This document shows positions 1 through 9,185 of a stretch of 49,470 nt of DNA, one piece after another; the stretch's first letter is position 1, and every line of letters begins with the position of its first letter. The notes beneath the pieces are model-generated. The model had not been told where the DNA came from. It saw only the letters and a list, made by a program, of their open reading frames with translations, and did no database searches. Origin of the DNA: Actinomycetota bacterium (GTDB taxonomy: Bacteria > Actinomycetota > Actinomycetes > Nanopelagicales > Nanopelagicaceae). The stretch covers positions 1-49,470 of the forward strand of contig WLMD01000002.1 of the NCBI GenBank assembly GCA_009700405.1. Reading direction: 5' to 3'. A program made the position numbers and the translations under genes.

Positions 1-2
1 CG

Positions 3-452
3 CAAATTAGGGCTCTCTCTCCGGAGGCAGGAATTCGCTCGAACGTTATCGTTGGTTTCCCTGGTGAAACCGAAGAGGATTATCAAGAACTTGTTGAATT
101 TGTGACTCAAGCCAATTTGGATGCTGTTGGCGTCTTTGGGTATTCAGATGAAGATAATACTGAGGCGCTTGTGTTGGAAAATAAAGTAGATCCTGAATTA
201 ATTCGCCATCGCGTAGATGCCTTATCAACCTTAGTTGATGAATTAGTGAGCGAGCGAGCATCCGCACGCATTGGAGAAGAAGTCACTGTACTTATTGAAG
301 ATTTTGAGCTTCAAGAGGGCAGAGCGGCCCATCAAGGTCCAGAAGTTGACGGAACCACTTCATTTATCGGTACAGATTTTGTTGTTGGCCAATATGTCCA
401 GGCCCGCATTGTTGACTCTATGGGAGCCGATTTGATTGCACAGCCTTTATGA
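3..452 (+). CDS. rimO: RimO, ribosomal protein S12 methylthiotransferase (C-terminal part)
   Basis: The window opens inside this gene; about 149 C-terminal residues are visible and the frame is open from base 3, ahead of the ORF-track start at 102. RimO is a radical-SAM Fe-S enzyme that methylthiolates a conserved aspartate of ribosomal protein S12. Visible are the late radical-SAM motif [12 protein letters not shown], then DAVGVFGYSDEDNTEA, which is the RimO form (the MiaB of this window has [14 protein letters not shown] instead), and a C-terminal TRAM-like segment. The CxxxCxxC cluster motif lies outside the window. The stop overlaps the pgsA start (ATGA), so the two are probably translationally coupled. 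Confidence 0.9.
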   Translation, partial: QIRALSPEAGIRSNVIVGFPGETEEDYQELVEFVTQANLDAVGVFGYSDEDNTEALVLENKVDPELIRHRVDALSTLVDELVSERASARIGEEVTVLIEDFELQEGRAAHQGPEVDGTTSFIGTDFVVGQYVQARIVDSMGADLIAQPL

Positions 453-997
453 GGCGTCCATCGGAATTAAATCTTCCTAATTCAATTACAATTCTTAGGA
501 TTCTGGCTCTTCCTCTATGTGCCTACGCGCTTTTTCGAAATGGGGGAGATGACTACACATGGAGAGTCATTGCTTGGTGGCTCTTCTTCCTAGTTGGTCT
601 GACAGATATGTTGGATGGCAAACTTGCTAGAAGTAGAAACAGTGTCACTGAATTTGGAAAACTTCTTGACCCTATTGCAGATAAGGCTTTTATAGGTACC
701 GCATTAATTGGACTTTCAATGTTGGGCCGCATGCCTTGGTGGATTACCGGGATTATTCTTTTTAGAGAAGTCGGAATCACGATTTATAGGTTTGCAGTAA
801 TTCGCAAAGGAGTTATTCCTGCAAATCGTGGTGGAAAGATTAAGGCGGCGATGCAAGGTTTTGGAGTCGGATTTTATGTTATGCCACTTTCGGCTTCACT
901 CTATATTTTTCGTGACTTATTCATGTATGCCACAGTTGCTCTAACGCTGGCCACTGGCGCTGCCTATATATTTGAATCGCGTAAAGCTAAACTCTGA
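449..997 (+). CDS. pgsA: CDP-diacylglycerol-glycerol-3-phosphate 3-phosphatidyltransferase
   Basis: A 182-residue integral membrane protein of the CDP-alcohol phosphatidyltransferase family, probably making phosphatidylglycerol phosphate from CDP-diacylglycerol and glycerol-3-phosphate. The family signature DG-x2-AR-x8-G-x3-D-x3-D is seen in DMLDGKLARSRNSVTEFG followed by KLLDPIADK, near residues 53-79. Several hydrophobic segments surround it, and the length is normal. The rimO-pgsA-cinA-clgR-recA order is typical of actinobacteria, which supports PgsA over a phosphatidylinositol synthase; other family substrates cannot be fully excluded. Confidence 0.93.
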   Translation: MRRPSELNLPNSITILRILALPLCAYALFRNGGDDYTWRVIAWWLFFLVGLTDMLDGKLARSRNSVTEFGKLLDPIADKAFIGTALIGLSMLGRMPWWITGIILFREVGITIYRFAVIRKGVIPANRGGKIKAAMQGFGVGFYVMPLSASLYIFRDLFMYATVALTLATGAAYIFESRKAKL

Positions 998-1000
998 TCC

Positions 1001-1483
1001 ATGAATACTCAATCAGCGGCTAGCTCGATCGTTGACGTATTACGCAGCCGCGGCGAGAAATTATCTGTAGCGGAATCTCTCACAGGCGGCGGATTGGCAT
1101 CGGCCATCACTGCGGTGCCAGGTGCTTCAGATATCTTTCTCGGCGGGATAGTGGCCTATAGCAATTCACTCAAGGAATCTCTCTTAGGCGTTCCCTCCCA
1201 AGACATTGAGCAATTCGGCGTTGTAAGCCAAGAGGTAGCGGCTGCGATGGCCGAGGGCGCTCTTCACACTTTGGGTACTCAATGGGCGATCTCCACCACT
1301 GGTGTTGCAGGACCCGGCTCCCATGAGGGAGTCCCTGCTGGGCATGTATGGATAGCAATTTGTGGCCCCGTGAGGCAAACGTACTTTTTTGATTTACCAG
1401 GTGGGCGCGAAGAGGTGCGAAATGCCGCTATTTCCAGCGCATTAACCGCTTTTTCGCGTATCCTTACCACCCTAGGGAATTAG
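1001..1483 (+). CDS. pncC: Nicotinamide-nucleotide amidohydrolase (CinA C-terminal domain family)
   Basis: A 160-residue stand-alone CinA C-terminal domain. Family members deamidate nicotinamide mononucleotide to nicotinate mononucleotide, recycling the NMN released by DNA ligase and other NAD users. The motifs SVAESLTGGGLASAIT, GGIVAYSN, GVVSQEVAAAMAEGA and TTGVAGPGS-x5-PAGHVWIA are all present. The N-terminal molybdopterin-like domain of full CinA is absent, as is usual in actinobacteria. It starts 3 bp after pgsA and sits just upstream of the clgR-like gene. The activity is inferred from the family. Confidence 0.9.
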   Translation: MNTQSAASSIVDVLRSRGEKLSVAESLTGGGLASAITAVPGASDIFLGGIVAYSNSLKESLLGVPSQDIEQFGVVSQEVAAAMAEGALHTLGTQWAISTTGVAGPGSHEGVPAGHVWIAICGPVRQTYFFDLPGGREEVRNAAISSALTAFSRILTTLGN

Positions 1484-1525
1484 ACACCGAGAAGAATCAC
1501 TCAGTCGCAGAAGGGCGGGAATCGA

Positions 1526-1792
1526 ATGTCGCTATTGCGTACACATATTGGTCACGCCCTGCGTGCTGCTCGAACAAGTCAAGGTCGCACTCTTCGTAGT
1601 GTTGCCCGTGATGCCCGGGTTTCTTTAGGTTATTTATCTGAAGTAGAGCGAGGCCAGAAAGAAGCATCATCAGAGTTACTTAACTCAATCGCTGCTGCAT
1701 TGGGTTTATCTTTATCAACTGTCATTTCTGATGTGGCGCACGAACTCAACTCACGAGAAGCCGTCAAACTCACTGTTGTTGACGCTGCTTAA
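1526..1792 (+). CDS. clgR: ClgR-like XRE-family transcriptional regulator
   Basis: An 88-residue protein that is almost entirely one helix-turn-helix domain ([29 protein letters not shown], about residues 19-47). In actinobacteria the ClgR/PopR regulators between cinA and recA activate clp protease and other stress genes and are themselves Clp substrates. Position and the [16 protein letters not shown] motif fit ClgR well. The C-terminus is short and ends VVDAA; hydrophobic Ala-rich ends can act as degrons, but that is inference. A purine-rich GGGCGGGAA lies just before the ATG. I found no clear CGC-N5-GCG operator upstream. Confidence 0.85.
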   Translation: MSLLRTHIGHALRAARTSQGRTLRSVARDARVSLGYLSEVERGQKEASSELLNSIAAALGLSLSTVISDVAHELNSREAVKLTVVDAA

Positions 1793-1797
1793 AAAGA

Positions 1798-2289
1798 GTG
1801 TCATTAACTGATAATTCGTCATACCGTCGCACCCGTACTGCAATTTTAGAAGGCGCTAAATCCCTGATTGCTGAACGCGGTATACGCGCAACAACAATGA
1901 TTGATATTGCTGATAGGTCAGAAGTTTCTCGTGCAACGCTCTATAACCATTTTCGCGATAAAGGCACCGTCTTACGTGGAGTCATAGAGTCTGAAACGCA
2001 GCGACTATGCGCACTCATTGCCCAGTCTCCAGATCTCACCCAACCTTCAATCGAGATTTCTCATGATGGCGCCTTAGCAATGGTGCGAAATTCTGAACCA
2101 GAAATTTTGGCCCGATTGGTAAGCACCCAGTCAGACCCTTTATGGCAGATGGTCGAGGAGTCCTTGAAGAGCGCCCTGGGCAGTCAGATTCAGGCGCAGT
2201 TGGCCATGCGCTGGCTCATAGGGCAGGTTTTTGCGCCCCTTACGCAGGCTCAGAGCCACGAACAAGCGCTCGCCATAAAAGCGCGCTAG
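1798..2289 (+). CDS. TetR-family transcriptional regulator
   Basis: A 163-residue protein with an N-terminal TetR DNA-binding domain: RRTRTAILEGAKSLIAERG, then TTMIDIADRSEVSRATLYNHFRDKG, with the classic recognition-helix pattern at about residues 40-57. The C-terminal ligand domain is short and has no recognisable ligand class. The GTG start lies 5 bp after the clgR-like stop with only a weak AAGAG ahead, so translation may depend on coupling with that gene. Targets are unknown. The adjacent recA has its own promoters, so regulation of recA is not implied. Confidence 0.85.
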   Translation: MSLTDNSSYRRTRTAILEGAKSLIAERGIRATTMIDIADRSEVSRATLYNHFRDKGTVLRGVIESETQRLCALIAQSPDLTQPSIEISHDGALAMVRNSEPEILARLVSTQSDPLWQMVEESLKSALGSQIQAQLAMRWLIGQVFAPLTQAQSHEQALAIKAR

Positions 2290-2357
2290 CCGGGCTAATT
2301 AACCAGAAGTAAGCCAAGAGGTAAGCAATTCGGCGTGTCGCCTCGTTAAGCTCGCCT

Positions 2358-2373
2358 TCGAACAGGTGTTCGT
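2358..2373 (+). promoter_or_regulatory. LexA (SOS) box upstream of recA
   Basis: The site reads TCGAACAGGTGTTCGT, which matches the actinobacterial SOS consensus TCGAAC-N4-GTTCGA in 11 of 12 defined positions. A TATACC hexamer at 2373-2378 could be the -10 of the promoter it controls. It lies about 130 bp before the recA start codon. Confidence 0.85.
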
Positions 2374-2434
2374 ATACCCTGTTCCTACCCAACCAGAGCG
2401 GTTTCCACGACCCAGGCCCAGAGCCTGTTCCCCC

Positions 2435-2455
2435 GTCAGTGGCCTTCCGTACCTT
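2435..2455 (+). promoter_or_regulatory. RecA-NDp-like damage promoter (putative PafBC-dependent)
   Basis: GTCAGTGG is followed after 7 bp by TACCTT, about 50 bp before the recA start. This resembles the LexA-independent mycobacterial recA P1 class (TTGTCAGTGG, then a TAnnnT -10) driven by the PafBC activator. The pattern and its position downstream of the LexA box are seen directly; PafBC dependence is inferred, since no pafBC genes lie in the window. Confidence 0.6.
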
Positions 2456-2503
2456 CTGGACCGTACCTAACGCCAATAGAGGCGTTTGATTGAAAGGAAA
2501 AAA

Positions 2504-3589
2504 GTGGCTACTGATAAATCTGCTGATAAAGCAAGTGAAAAAGCTGGCAACGATCGCACCAAAGCCCTAGACACTGCCCTTGCCCAAATTGAACGTCAAT
2601 TCGGAAAAGGTGCGGTCATGAAGATGGGAGAGCGAGGAACGCAACTCGTTGAAGTAATTCCCACCGGGTCAATTAGTCTTGATATCGCCTTAGGAATTGG
2701 CGGATTACCACGTGGACGTATCGTAGAAATCTACGGTCCAGAATCTTCAGGTAAGACAACTCTTGCCCTCCATGCAATCGCCAATGCGCAACGCGCAGGT
2801 GGCATCGCAGCATTTATCGATGCAGAGCATGCATTTGATGCAGAGTATGCAAAGAAACTCGGCGTAGACATTGACGCACTTTTAGTTTCCCAACCAGATA
2901 CTGGCGAACAAGCACTTGAAATTATGGATATGTTGATTCGCTCTGGCGCTCTGGACATAGTTGTAGTCGACTCTGTCGCAGCACTTGTTCCTCGCGCAGA
3001 AATTGAAGGCGAGATGGGTGATTCCCATATGGGCCTACAGGCACGTTTGATGTCGCAAGCTCTTCGTAAAATTACTGGTGCCCTTCATCAATCAAAAACC
3101 ACCGCCATCTTTATCAATCAGTTGCGCGAAAAAATTGGTGTTTTCTTTGGCTCGCCAGAGACCACAACTGGTGGAAAGGCGTTGAAGTTTTACGCTTCTA
3201 TTCGCCTAGATATTCGCCGCATCGAAACTTTGAAAGATGGTCAAGATGCAGTCGGAAACCGCACACGCGTAAAGGTTGTTAAGAACAAAATGGCTCCACC
3301 ATTTAAACAAGCAGAGTTCGACATTCTCTACGGTGTTGGAATCTCTCGTGAAGGTTCTCTCCTAGATATTGGTGTCGATATTGGAATCGTGAAGAAATCT
3401 GGTTCCTGGTACACCTATGAAGGAGATCAACTTGGACAAGGAAAGGAAAATTCTAGAAACTTCCTTCTAGATAATCCTGATCTAGCCAACGACATCGAAA
3501 CTCGTATTCGTGCGCACTTTGTACCAACGCCTATTGATCCTGCCCTCATTGCTGCAGTTGATGAGGCAACCGCTGAGGTTGACTTCTAA
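2504..3589 (+). CDS. recA: RecA recombinase
   Basis: RecA forms filaments on single-stranded DNA, catalyses strand exchange and triggers LexA self-cleavage. The protein shows the Walker [10 protein letters not shown], the [20 protein letters not shown] region, [10 protein letters not shown] loop L2 and [14 protein letters not shown]. It is 361 residues from the GTG at 2504, a normal length. I prefer this start to the TTG at 2486 in the ORF track because an AAAGGA ribosome site lies about 7 bp ahead and MATDK is a plausible N-terminus. Two damage-type promoters precede it, and recX follows with no gap. Confidence 0.97.
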   Translation: MATDKSADKASEKAGNDRTKALDTALAQIERQFGKGAVMKMGERGTQLVEVIPTGSISLDIALGIGGLPRGRIVEIYGPESSGKTTLALHAIANAQRAGGIAAFIDAEHAFDAEYAKKLGVDIDALLVSQPDTGEQALEIMDMLIRSGALDIVVVDSVAALVPRAEIEGEMGDSHMGLQARLMSQALRKITGALHQSKTTAIFINQLREKIGVFFGSPETTTGGKALKFYASIRLDIRRIETLKDGQDAVGNRTRVKVVKNKMAPPFKQAEFDILYGVGISREGSLLDIGVDIGIVKKSGSWYTYEGDQLGQGKENSRNFLLDNPDLANDIETRIRAHFVPTPIDPALIAAVDEATAEVDF

Positions 3590-4074
3590 TTTCAACTGCC
3601 CAGATTGACGAAAGCTCCGACCCCTACTCTCTCGCTCAAACGATTGCGTTGATTGCACTCGCACCTCGAGCCAAGAGTAGGGGGGAGCTCTTCGACCACC
3701 TTAAGAAGCGCGGTACAACCGAAGATGTTGCTAATGCCGTGCTCTTTCGATTGCAAGAACAAGGCTTTATCAACGATGAAGAATTTGCTAGGGCCTGGAG
3801 TGAATCGCGCCAACGTGCAAAGAAATTATCTAAGCGAACTATCGCCACTGAACTTCGAGGCAAAGGCGTTTCATCTGAGATTATCGATCTCGTTACCTCT
3901 GAGATCAATCAAGATGATGAACACGCTATAGCCCTTGAATTAGCCACTAGAAAGTACCGTTCAATCGCTCATTTAGAATCAGAAGTTATTCGCAGGCGTA
4001 TTCATGGGGCCATGGCACGACGAGGCTTTTCATCGAGCACAATCAACGCAGTTATGCGGGAGATCGGCATTTAA
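3589..4074 (+). CDS. recX: RecX, regulatory inhibitor of RecA
   Basis: RecX binds and blocks RecA filaments. Three helical repeats are visible, with conserved RGELFDHLKKRGTTEDVANAV, GFINDEEFARAW and a C-terminal VIRRRIHGAMARRGFSSSTI. The ORF-track start (TTG 3649) removes the family-conserved N-terminal segment DPYSLAQTIALIALAPR, which is encoded in frame just upstream. That upstream frame holds no ATG, GTG or TTG; the best candidate is an ATT at 3589 overlapping the recA stop (TAATT), with GAGG about 10 bp before it. The N-terminus is therefore uncertain (fallback 3649), but the gene identity is firm. Confidence 0.88.
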   Translation: MSTAQIDESSDPYSLAQTIALIALAPRAKSRGELFDHLKKRGTTEDVANAVLFRLQEQGFINDEEFARAWSESRQRAKKLSKRTIATELRGKGVSSEIIDLVTSEINQDDEHAIALELATRKYRSIAHLESEVIRRRIHGAMARRGFSSSTINAVMREIGI

Positions 4075-4084
4075 TTTCTCCCAC

Positions 4085-4090
4085 TAGAAT
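4085..4090 (+). promoter_or_regulatory. Leaderless-type -10 element of miaB
   Basis: TAGAAT lies 6 bp before the miaB ATG and there is no Shine-Dalgarno sequence. The spacing puts the transcription start at or next to the start codon. Confidence 0.55.
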
Positions 4091-4096
4091 TCATCC

Positions 4097-5524
4097 ATGA
4101 GTCGCACCTACACCGTAGAAACATATGGCTGTCAGATGAATGTGCACGACTCCGAAAGAATTGCAGGACTCTTAGATGAGGCAGGCTTTACTCCTGCAAT
4201 CGCTGGCGAACAAGCAGATATCGTGGTTTTCAATACCTGTGCAGTACGTGAAAATGCTGACAATAAGCTCTACGGAAATCTAAGTTTTCTTGCTCCTGTA
4301 AAGAAACTCAATCCCCATATGCAGATTGCAGTAGGTGGGTGTTTGGCTCAGAAAGACCAAGCAACAATCCTGCGCAAGGCGCCGTATGTTGATGTTGTTT
4401 TTGGTACTCACAATGTCGGTTCTCTACCCGTTCTCCTTGAGAGAGCTCGGATAGAGGAAGAGTCGCAGATAGAGATTCTCGAATCACTGGAGCATTTTCC
4501 TTCCACACTTCCTGCTCGACGATTTTCGGCATTCTCTGCTTGGGTTTCAGTCTCAGTCGGTTGTAACAACACCTGTACTTTCTGCATCGTCCCGACTTTA
4601 CGAGGAATAGAAAAGGATCGACCAGCAACGGACATCATGCGAGAGGTTCGAACCTTGGTAGATCAAGGAGTTATCGAAATAACTTTGCTGGGTCAAAATG
4701 TAAACGCCTATGGAGTCGATTTTGGAGATCGCGAAGCTTTCGCAAAATTAGTGCGAGAGTGCGGAAAAGTAGATGGACTCGAGCGAGTGCGTTTCATGTC
4801 TCCGCACCCGCGCGATTTCACCGATGATGTGATTGATGCAATGGCTCAGACACCTAATGCCATGCCTCACCTACATATGCCTTTGCAATCTGGCTCCAAC
4901 CGAATATTGCAAAATATGCGCCGTTCCTATCGGACCGATAGATATTTGGGAATTATTGAAAGAGTGCGCGCGGCAATCCCCAATTCACAAATCACGACAG
5001 ACATCATTGTGGGATTTCCTGGAGAAACAGAGAAAGATTTTCAAGACACATTGGATCTATGCACCCAAGCGCGCTTTAGCGCTGCATACACATATCAATA
5101 CTCCAAGCGCCCGGGCACGCCTGCCGCAACGATGCCAGATCAAGTGAGCGCAGAAGTTGTTGGCGAGCGATACACCAGGCTTCATGCCCATCAAGAGAAG
5201 CTTTCTCATTCGGTAAATCGAGAAGCAATTGGCAAAACCATGCAGGTCCTTGTTACCGAGCATGAAGGACGTCGAGATGTAGCTCGCGCTCGAATGTCGG
5301 GACGCACGGAGGATTTCCGCTTGGCACATTTCTCTTTTGATGCAGAAAATCTTGCTCGCCCTGGTGATGTAGTAACGGTTGAAATTACCGATGCTGCTCC
5401 ACATTTCTTATCGGGAGATGGTGGATTTGTTCGACGCACTCGTGGGGGAGATGCTCACGAATCCTTAACTGCCGAACGCGCAGTTGCCCCATTACTACTT
5501 GGGATGCCGACCGTCCGCTCGTGA
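4097..5524 (+). CDS. miaB: MiaB, tRNA-2-methylthio-N6-dimethylallyladenosine synthase
   Basis: MiaB adds a methylthio group to i6A37 of tRNAs reading UNN codons, the step after MiaA, whose gene follows directly. The 475-residue protein has an N-terminal UPF0004 domain ([35 protein letters not shown]; three cysteines for the auxiliary cluster), a radical-SAM core with [11 protein letters not shown] at about residue 155, [12 protein letters not shown], and a C-terminal TRAM domain that includes [10 protein letters not shown]. Its stop overlaps the miaA start by 4 bp. Length and all cluster cysteines are normal. Confidence 0.96.
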   Translation: MSRTYTVETYGCQMNVHDSERIAGLLDEAGFTPAIAGEQADIVVFNTCAVRENADNKLYGNLSFLAPVKKLNPHMQIAVGGCLAQKDQATILRKAPYVDVVFGTHNVGSLPVLLERARIEEESQIEILESLEHFPSTLPARRFSAFSAWVSVSVGCNNTCTFCIVPTLRGIEKDRPATDIMREVRTLVDQGVIEITLLGQNVNAYGVDFGDREAFAKLVRECGKVDGLERVRFMSPHPRDFTDDVIDAMAQTPNAMPHLHMPLQSGSNRILQNMRRSYRTDRYLGIIERVRAAIPNSQITTDIIVGFPGETEKDFQDTLDLCTQARFSAAYTYQYSKRPGTPAATMPDQVSAEVVGERYTRLHAHQEKLSHSVNREAIGKTMQVLVTEHEGRRDVARARMSGRTEDFRLAHFSFDAENLARPGDVVTVEITDAAPHFLSGDGGFVRRTRGGDAHESLTAERAVAPLLLGMPTVRS

Positions 5525-6441
5525 GTGTTTATGTAATCTGTGGAGCCACGGCAACCGGCAAGAGCGATCTTGCTGTTGTACTTGCACAGACAGTGGACGC
5601 CGAAATCATCAACGCAGATTCGATGCAACTCTATCGAGGTATGGATATTGGTACGGCAAAACTTTCGCTAGATGAACGTGGTGGAATACCTCATCACTTG
5701 CTTGATGTTTTAGATGTCACTCAAGATGCAAGCGTTGCTTGGTATCAACACACGGCAAGAGATTTGATTACCGACATTGAACTCCGGGGAAAGAACGTTG
5801 TAATTGTTGGCGGAACAGGCTTGTATATCAAAGCAATTTTGGATGACTTAAATTTCCCGGATACAGACCCGACGGTCCGCACCTCACTCAATGAATTGGC
5901 AGAGAAGATTGGCGCACCTGCAATGTTTGAGAAGTTGCAAAAGCTCGACCCTGCCGCGGCACTTGCCATTGATAAAGAGAATCTGCGCCGAGTAATCCGT
6001 GCGCTAGAGGTAATTGAAATTACAGGCAAACCTTTCACGGCTAACCTCCCACGTAAAGAGAGCACAAAATATCCATTGGCTCGTCAATTTGGTTTGGTCA
6101 TGGATCGACCTACTTTGGCAACTCGGATCGCAGATCGAGTAGATCGGATGTGGGACTTGGGTCTTGAAGCGGAGACTGATTCTTTAATTGAAGCGGGAAT
6201 TAAACAAGGACGTACCGCGCAATTAGCTCTTGGATATGCCCAGATTTTGAAATCGAGAGCGGGGATTTTTACTCCTGATGAAGCACGAGAAGATACCAAG
6301 CGAGCAACTCGCCAATATGCCCGCAGGCAAGAGACGTGGTTTTCGCGCGACCCTCGTATTCAATGGATTTCTCCCAGCATGCCACGCCTAGAGAGCGTTA
6401 TGGAGCTTTTATCAAAACCTGCCCCCAGGGTTAGCGACTAA
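5521..6441 (+). CDS. miaA: MiaA, tRNA dimethylallyltransferase
   Basis: MiaA transfers the dimethylallyl group from DMAPP to A37 of tRNA, making the substrate of MiaB. The 306-residue protein has the P-loop GATATGKS, the catalytic-region motif [29 protein letters not shown] and RRVIRALEV. It starts with GTG inside the end of miaB, which indicates coupled translation. dapF follows after 12 bp. The C-terminal [13 protein letters not shown] is the usual tRNA-binding segment. Confidence 0.96.
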   Translation: MSVYVICGATATGKSDLAVVLAQTVDAEIINADSMQLYRGMDIGTAKLSLDERGGIPHHLLDVLDVTQDASVAWYQHTARDLITDIELRGKNVVIVGGTGLYIKAILDDLNFPDTDPTVRTSLNELAEKIGAPAMFEKLQKLDPAAALAIDKENLRRVIRALEVIEITGKPFTANLPRKESTKYPLARQFGLVMDRPTLATRIADRVDRMWDLGLEAETDSLIEAGIKQGRTAQLALGYAQILKSRAGIFTPDEAREDTKRATRQYARRQETWFSRDPRIQWISPSMPRLESVMELLSKPAPRVSD

Positions 6442-6453
6442 ACTTAGATTTCA

Positions 6454-7284
6454 ATGACTACTTCACCTGCAATCCTTGCTACATATGGACATGGCACAGA
6501 GAATGACTTTGTCATCATTTTTGACCCACTCGAGGAATTATCAGTTACAACATCTGAATGTGCATCCATTTGCAATAGAGAAACAGGCATCGGAGCAGAT
6601 GGCCTAATTCGCATCACGCGACCCGATGGCAAATGGTTTATGGACTACCGCAACGCAGATGGTTCGATTGCTGAAATGTGCGGCAACGGAATTCGGGTGA
6701 TGGCCAGGTATCTAGTGGAGCGCGGCCATCAGCCTGAGGGAATTTTCGCGATTAATACTCGAGATGGTCTTAAGCATTTGCGAGTTCCGGCCACTGGCGA
6801 CATCACCGTCAACATGGGACAACTCACTAATGAAGATGAGGAAATTACTGCCTTCGCGAATGGTCATACGTGGAACGGGTACAACATAAGTATTGGTAAT
6901 CCTCATGCCGTTGTCTTTGTTGAATCGGTGGATGGGATTGGGAAATTTTCAGAACCGCCAATTGTTCGTCCAATGGAGTCCTACCCTGAAGGCGTAAATG
7001 TTGAGTTTGTAGAGTTCCTTGAAGGAAATGAACTCAAGATGCGCGTATACGAGAGAGGCGTTGGCGAAACGCAATCATGCGGTACGGGCACATGTGCAGT
7101 TGCTTTAGCTGCAACGCTCAAACGCGGAGATCGCCTTCCTGCCACCTGGGTTATTTATCCTCCGGGTGGTCGTCTTGAAGTTGCGATTGATGGACATTCC
7201 AACGCCACTCTTACTGGTCCCGCGGTCTTGATTCGCGAAGTTGATTTGACTCCCTATTTACGCAGGCCTGAGGTGAGTAAGTGA
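6454..7284 (+). CDS. dapF: Diaminopimelate epimerase
   Basis: DapF interconverts LL- and meso-diaminopimelate for lysine and peptidoglycan synthesis. The two catalytic cysteines are seen in AEMCGNGIRVMARYL (about residue 75) and SCGTGTCAVALAATL (about residue 210), along with RETGIGADGLI and GNPHAVVFVE. The length of 276 is normal. No Shine-Dalgarno sequence precedes the ATG; TAAACT overlaps the miaA stop 9 bp upstream, so a leaderless promoter is possible but weaker than others here. It overlaps hflX by 4 bp (GTGA). Confidence 0.95.
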   Translation: MTTSPAILATYGHGTENDFVIIFDPLEELSVTTSECASICNRETGIGADGLIRITRPDGKWFMDYRNADGSIAEMCGNGIRVMARYLVERGHQPEGIFAINTRDGLKHLRVPATGDITVNMGQLTNEDEEITAFANGHTWNGYNISIGNPHAVVFVESVDGIGKFSEPPIVRPMESYPEGVNVEFVEFLEGNELKMRVYERGVGETQSCGTGTCAVALAATLKRGDRLPATWVIYPPGGRLEVAIDGHSNATLTGPAVLIREVDLTPYLRRPEVSK

Positions 7285-8744
7285 GTAAGCGCGAACGTGA
7301 GAGTGACGATGAGTTTGAAGCCCTTCTGCGCGAAAGCGCGCGAGTTGCCGCCGACTTTGATTCTGGAGAAGAAATAGATGAAGACGCTCAGGATGTTTTA
7401 GCTGAGAGGCACGCGCTTCGCCGTGTGCAAGGATTTTCCACGGAATTGCAAGATATTTCCTCAGCAGAGTATCGCCAACTGCAATTAGAGCGTGTAGTGC
7501 TCGTTGGTGTTTGGACAGAGGGAACATCATTGATGGCAGAAAACTCTCTTGCGGAATTGAGGGCTTTAGCTGAAACCGCCGGCTCGGAAGTTTTGGATGC
7601 ACTGATTCAGCGACGCGATAAACCAGATCCTGCTACGTATATTGGTTCTGGAAAAGTTGCTGAACTTCGTCAAGTAGTCGTTTCCACTGGAGCTGACACA
7701 GTGATTTGCGATGGAGAGCTCTCACCATCTCAATTGCGCCAACTCGAAGAAAAGCTTAAAGTGAAAGTAGTTGATCGCACGGCACTCATTTTGGATATCT
7801 TTGCACAGCATGCAAAGAGCAAAGAGGGCAAGGCGCAAGTTGAGTTAGCGCAAATTTCGTATCTCTTGCCGCGACTTCGTGGATGGGGAGAATCTCTTTC
7901 ACGCCAGGTTGGTGGTCGAGCTGCTGGTGGTGCGGGTATTGGCGGACGCGGTCCCGGTGAAACCAAGATTGAAACTGATCGTCGACGCATTCGTGATAAG
8001 CAAAGTAAATTGAAAAAAGAGATTCTCGAAATGAAAGTCGCTCGAGATACCAAACGACAAGAGCGCCGACGATACAACATTCCATCTGTTGCGATTACTG
8101 GTTACACAAATGCTGGAAAGTCTTCCTTACTCAATAAGCTAACCGATGCTGGAGTTCTAGTAGAAAACGCTCTCTTTGCAACGTTGGATCCAACGGTGCG
8201 TCAATCACATACAAGTGACGGGCGTGTTTATACATTGACCGATACGGTTGGTTTCGTACGACACCTGCCGCATCAACTCATTGATGCTTTTAAATCAACC
8301 CTTGAAGAAGTTGCCGAAGCTGATCTTATTGTCCATGTTGTAGATGGCTCCCATGCCGACCCATTCGAGCAAATACGTGCAGTTCGTGAAGTTATCGCTG
8401 AAATTGGTGGATCAGACATCCCAGAAATTATTGCTATCAATAAAGTCGATGTTGCTGATGCGCAAGTCATTATGCAAATCTTGCGCCAAGAGCCTCATAG
8501 TTACGCATTCTCTGTTCGTACAGGATTTGGAATGGAAGGCCTGCTCCATGCCATTGAAAATACCCTTCCTCGTCTTGGCATTGAGATTGATGTAGTAATT
8601 CCTTATGACCGCGGGGATCTCATCAGCGCTATTCACGAACGTGGAGAAATTATTAGCGAGGAATACGTTGCCGAGGGCACAGCAATCCATGCCCGAGTAG
8701 ACGGTGCGCTGGCGGAAGCGATACGAGGGGTAAGCCCCAAATGA
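7281..8744 (+). CDS. hflX: HflX, ribosome-splitting GTPase
   Basis: HflX is a translational GTPase that splits stalled or stress-inactivated ribosomes. The 487-residue protein has the HflX N-terminal domain (TYIGSGKVAELR), the glycine-rich loop RQVGGRAAGGAGIGGRGPGE, the linker helices KIETDRRRIRDKQSKLKKEI and a GTPase domain with G1 GYTNAGKSSLLN, G3 DTVGF and G4 NKVD. It starts with GTG inside dapF. A neighbour of miaA/dapF is the usual location in actinobacteria. Confidence 0.95.
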   Translation: MSKRERESDDEFEALLRESARVAADFDSGEEIDEDAQDVLAERHALRRVQGFSTELQDISSAEYRQLQLERVVLVGVWTEGTSLMAENSLAELRALAETAGSEVLDALIQRRDKPDPATYIGSGKVAELRQVVVSTGADTVICDGELSPSQLRQLEEKLKVKVVDRTALILDIFAQHAKSKEGKAQVELAQISYLLPRLRGWGESLSRQVGGRAAGGAGIGGRGPGETKIETDRRRIRDKQSKLKKEILEMKVARDTKRQERRRYNIPSVAITGYTNAGKSSLLNKLTDAGVLVENALFATLDPTVRQSHTSDGRVYTLTDTVGFVRHLPHQLIDAFKSTLEEVAEADLIVHVVDGSHADPFEQIRAVREVIAEIGGSDIPEIIAINKVDVADAQVIMQILRQEPHSYAFSVRTGFGMEGLLHAIENTLPRLGIEIDVVIPYDRGDLISAIHERGEIISEEYVAEGTAIHARVDGALAEAIRGVSPK

Positions 8745-8888
8745 GAGCAATATCGCATGGAATAAAAGCGACACGCCGAGCGTTGTAGCCACTAGTACAG
8801 CAGAAATAGGCGATTATGCGCCAGCAGTGATAGAACTGCCCCCGAAAGACCCGAGAACCATGATGACGATGAAGGCGAGGTGAATGTA

Positions 8889-9185
8889 GTGGCAACCGAC
8901 TATGACACCCCCAGAAAAACTGATGAAGAACTTCACGAAGAATCCCTAGAAGAGCTCAAGGCTCGACGCGTTGATGCACAGTCAGGCCAGGTAGATGTCG
9001 ACGAGGCTGAAGCTGCAGAGACTTTGGAACTTCCGGGTGCTGATTTATCTGGAGAAGAACTTTCAGTGCGTGTAGTCCCAAAGCAAGTGGATGAATTTGC
9101 ATGTTCTCGTTGCTTCTTGGTTCATCACATCACCCAGCTTTCAAAAGGTCAGGGCCCTACCGCTGTATGTAAAGAGTGCGCTTAA
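8889..9185 (+). CDS. DUF4193 family protein (actinobacterial, Cys4 zinc-ribbon-like)
   Basis: A 98-residue acidic protein of an actinobacteria-wide family of unknown function. Conserved features are the N-terminus MATDYDTPRK, the middle ELPGADLSGEELSVRVVPKQVDEF, and CSRC plus CKEC pairs near the C-terminus that could bind zinc. I chose GTG 8889 over the track start at 8880 because the family starts MATDYD and GGCGAGG lies 8 bp ahead. The roughly 145 bp before it hold no other gene that I can support. Confidence 0.9.
   Translation: MATDYDTPRKTDEELHEESLEELKARRVDAQSGQVDVDEAEAAETLELPGADLSGEELSVRVVPKQVDEFACSRCFLVHHITQLSKGQGPTAVCKECA

Noticed and set aside
1484-1525. Possible ClgR operator CGC-N5-GCG before the clgR-like gene
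   Set aside because: The nearest match has a 6-bp spacer (CGCAGAAGGGCG) and fails the consensus, so it was not listed.
8412-8895. Minus-strand ORFs (8412..8792, 8653..8895) in and after hflX
   Set aside because: They overlap the conserved GTPase domain and have no family features; the 145-bp gap after hflX is better read as leader of the DUF4193 gene.
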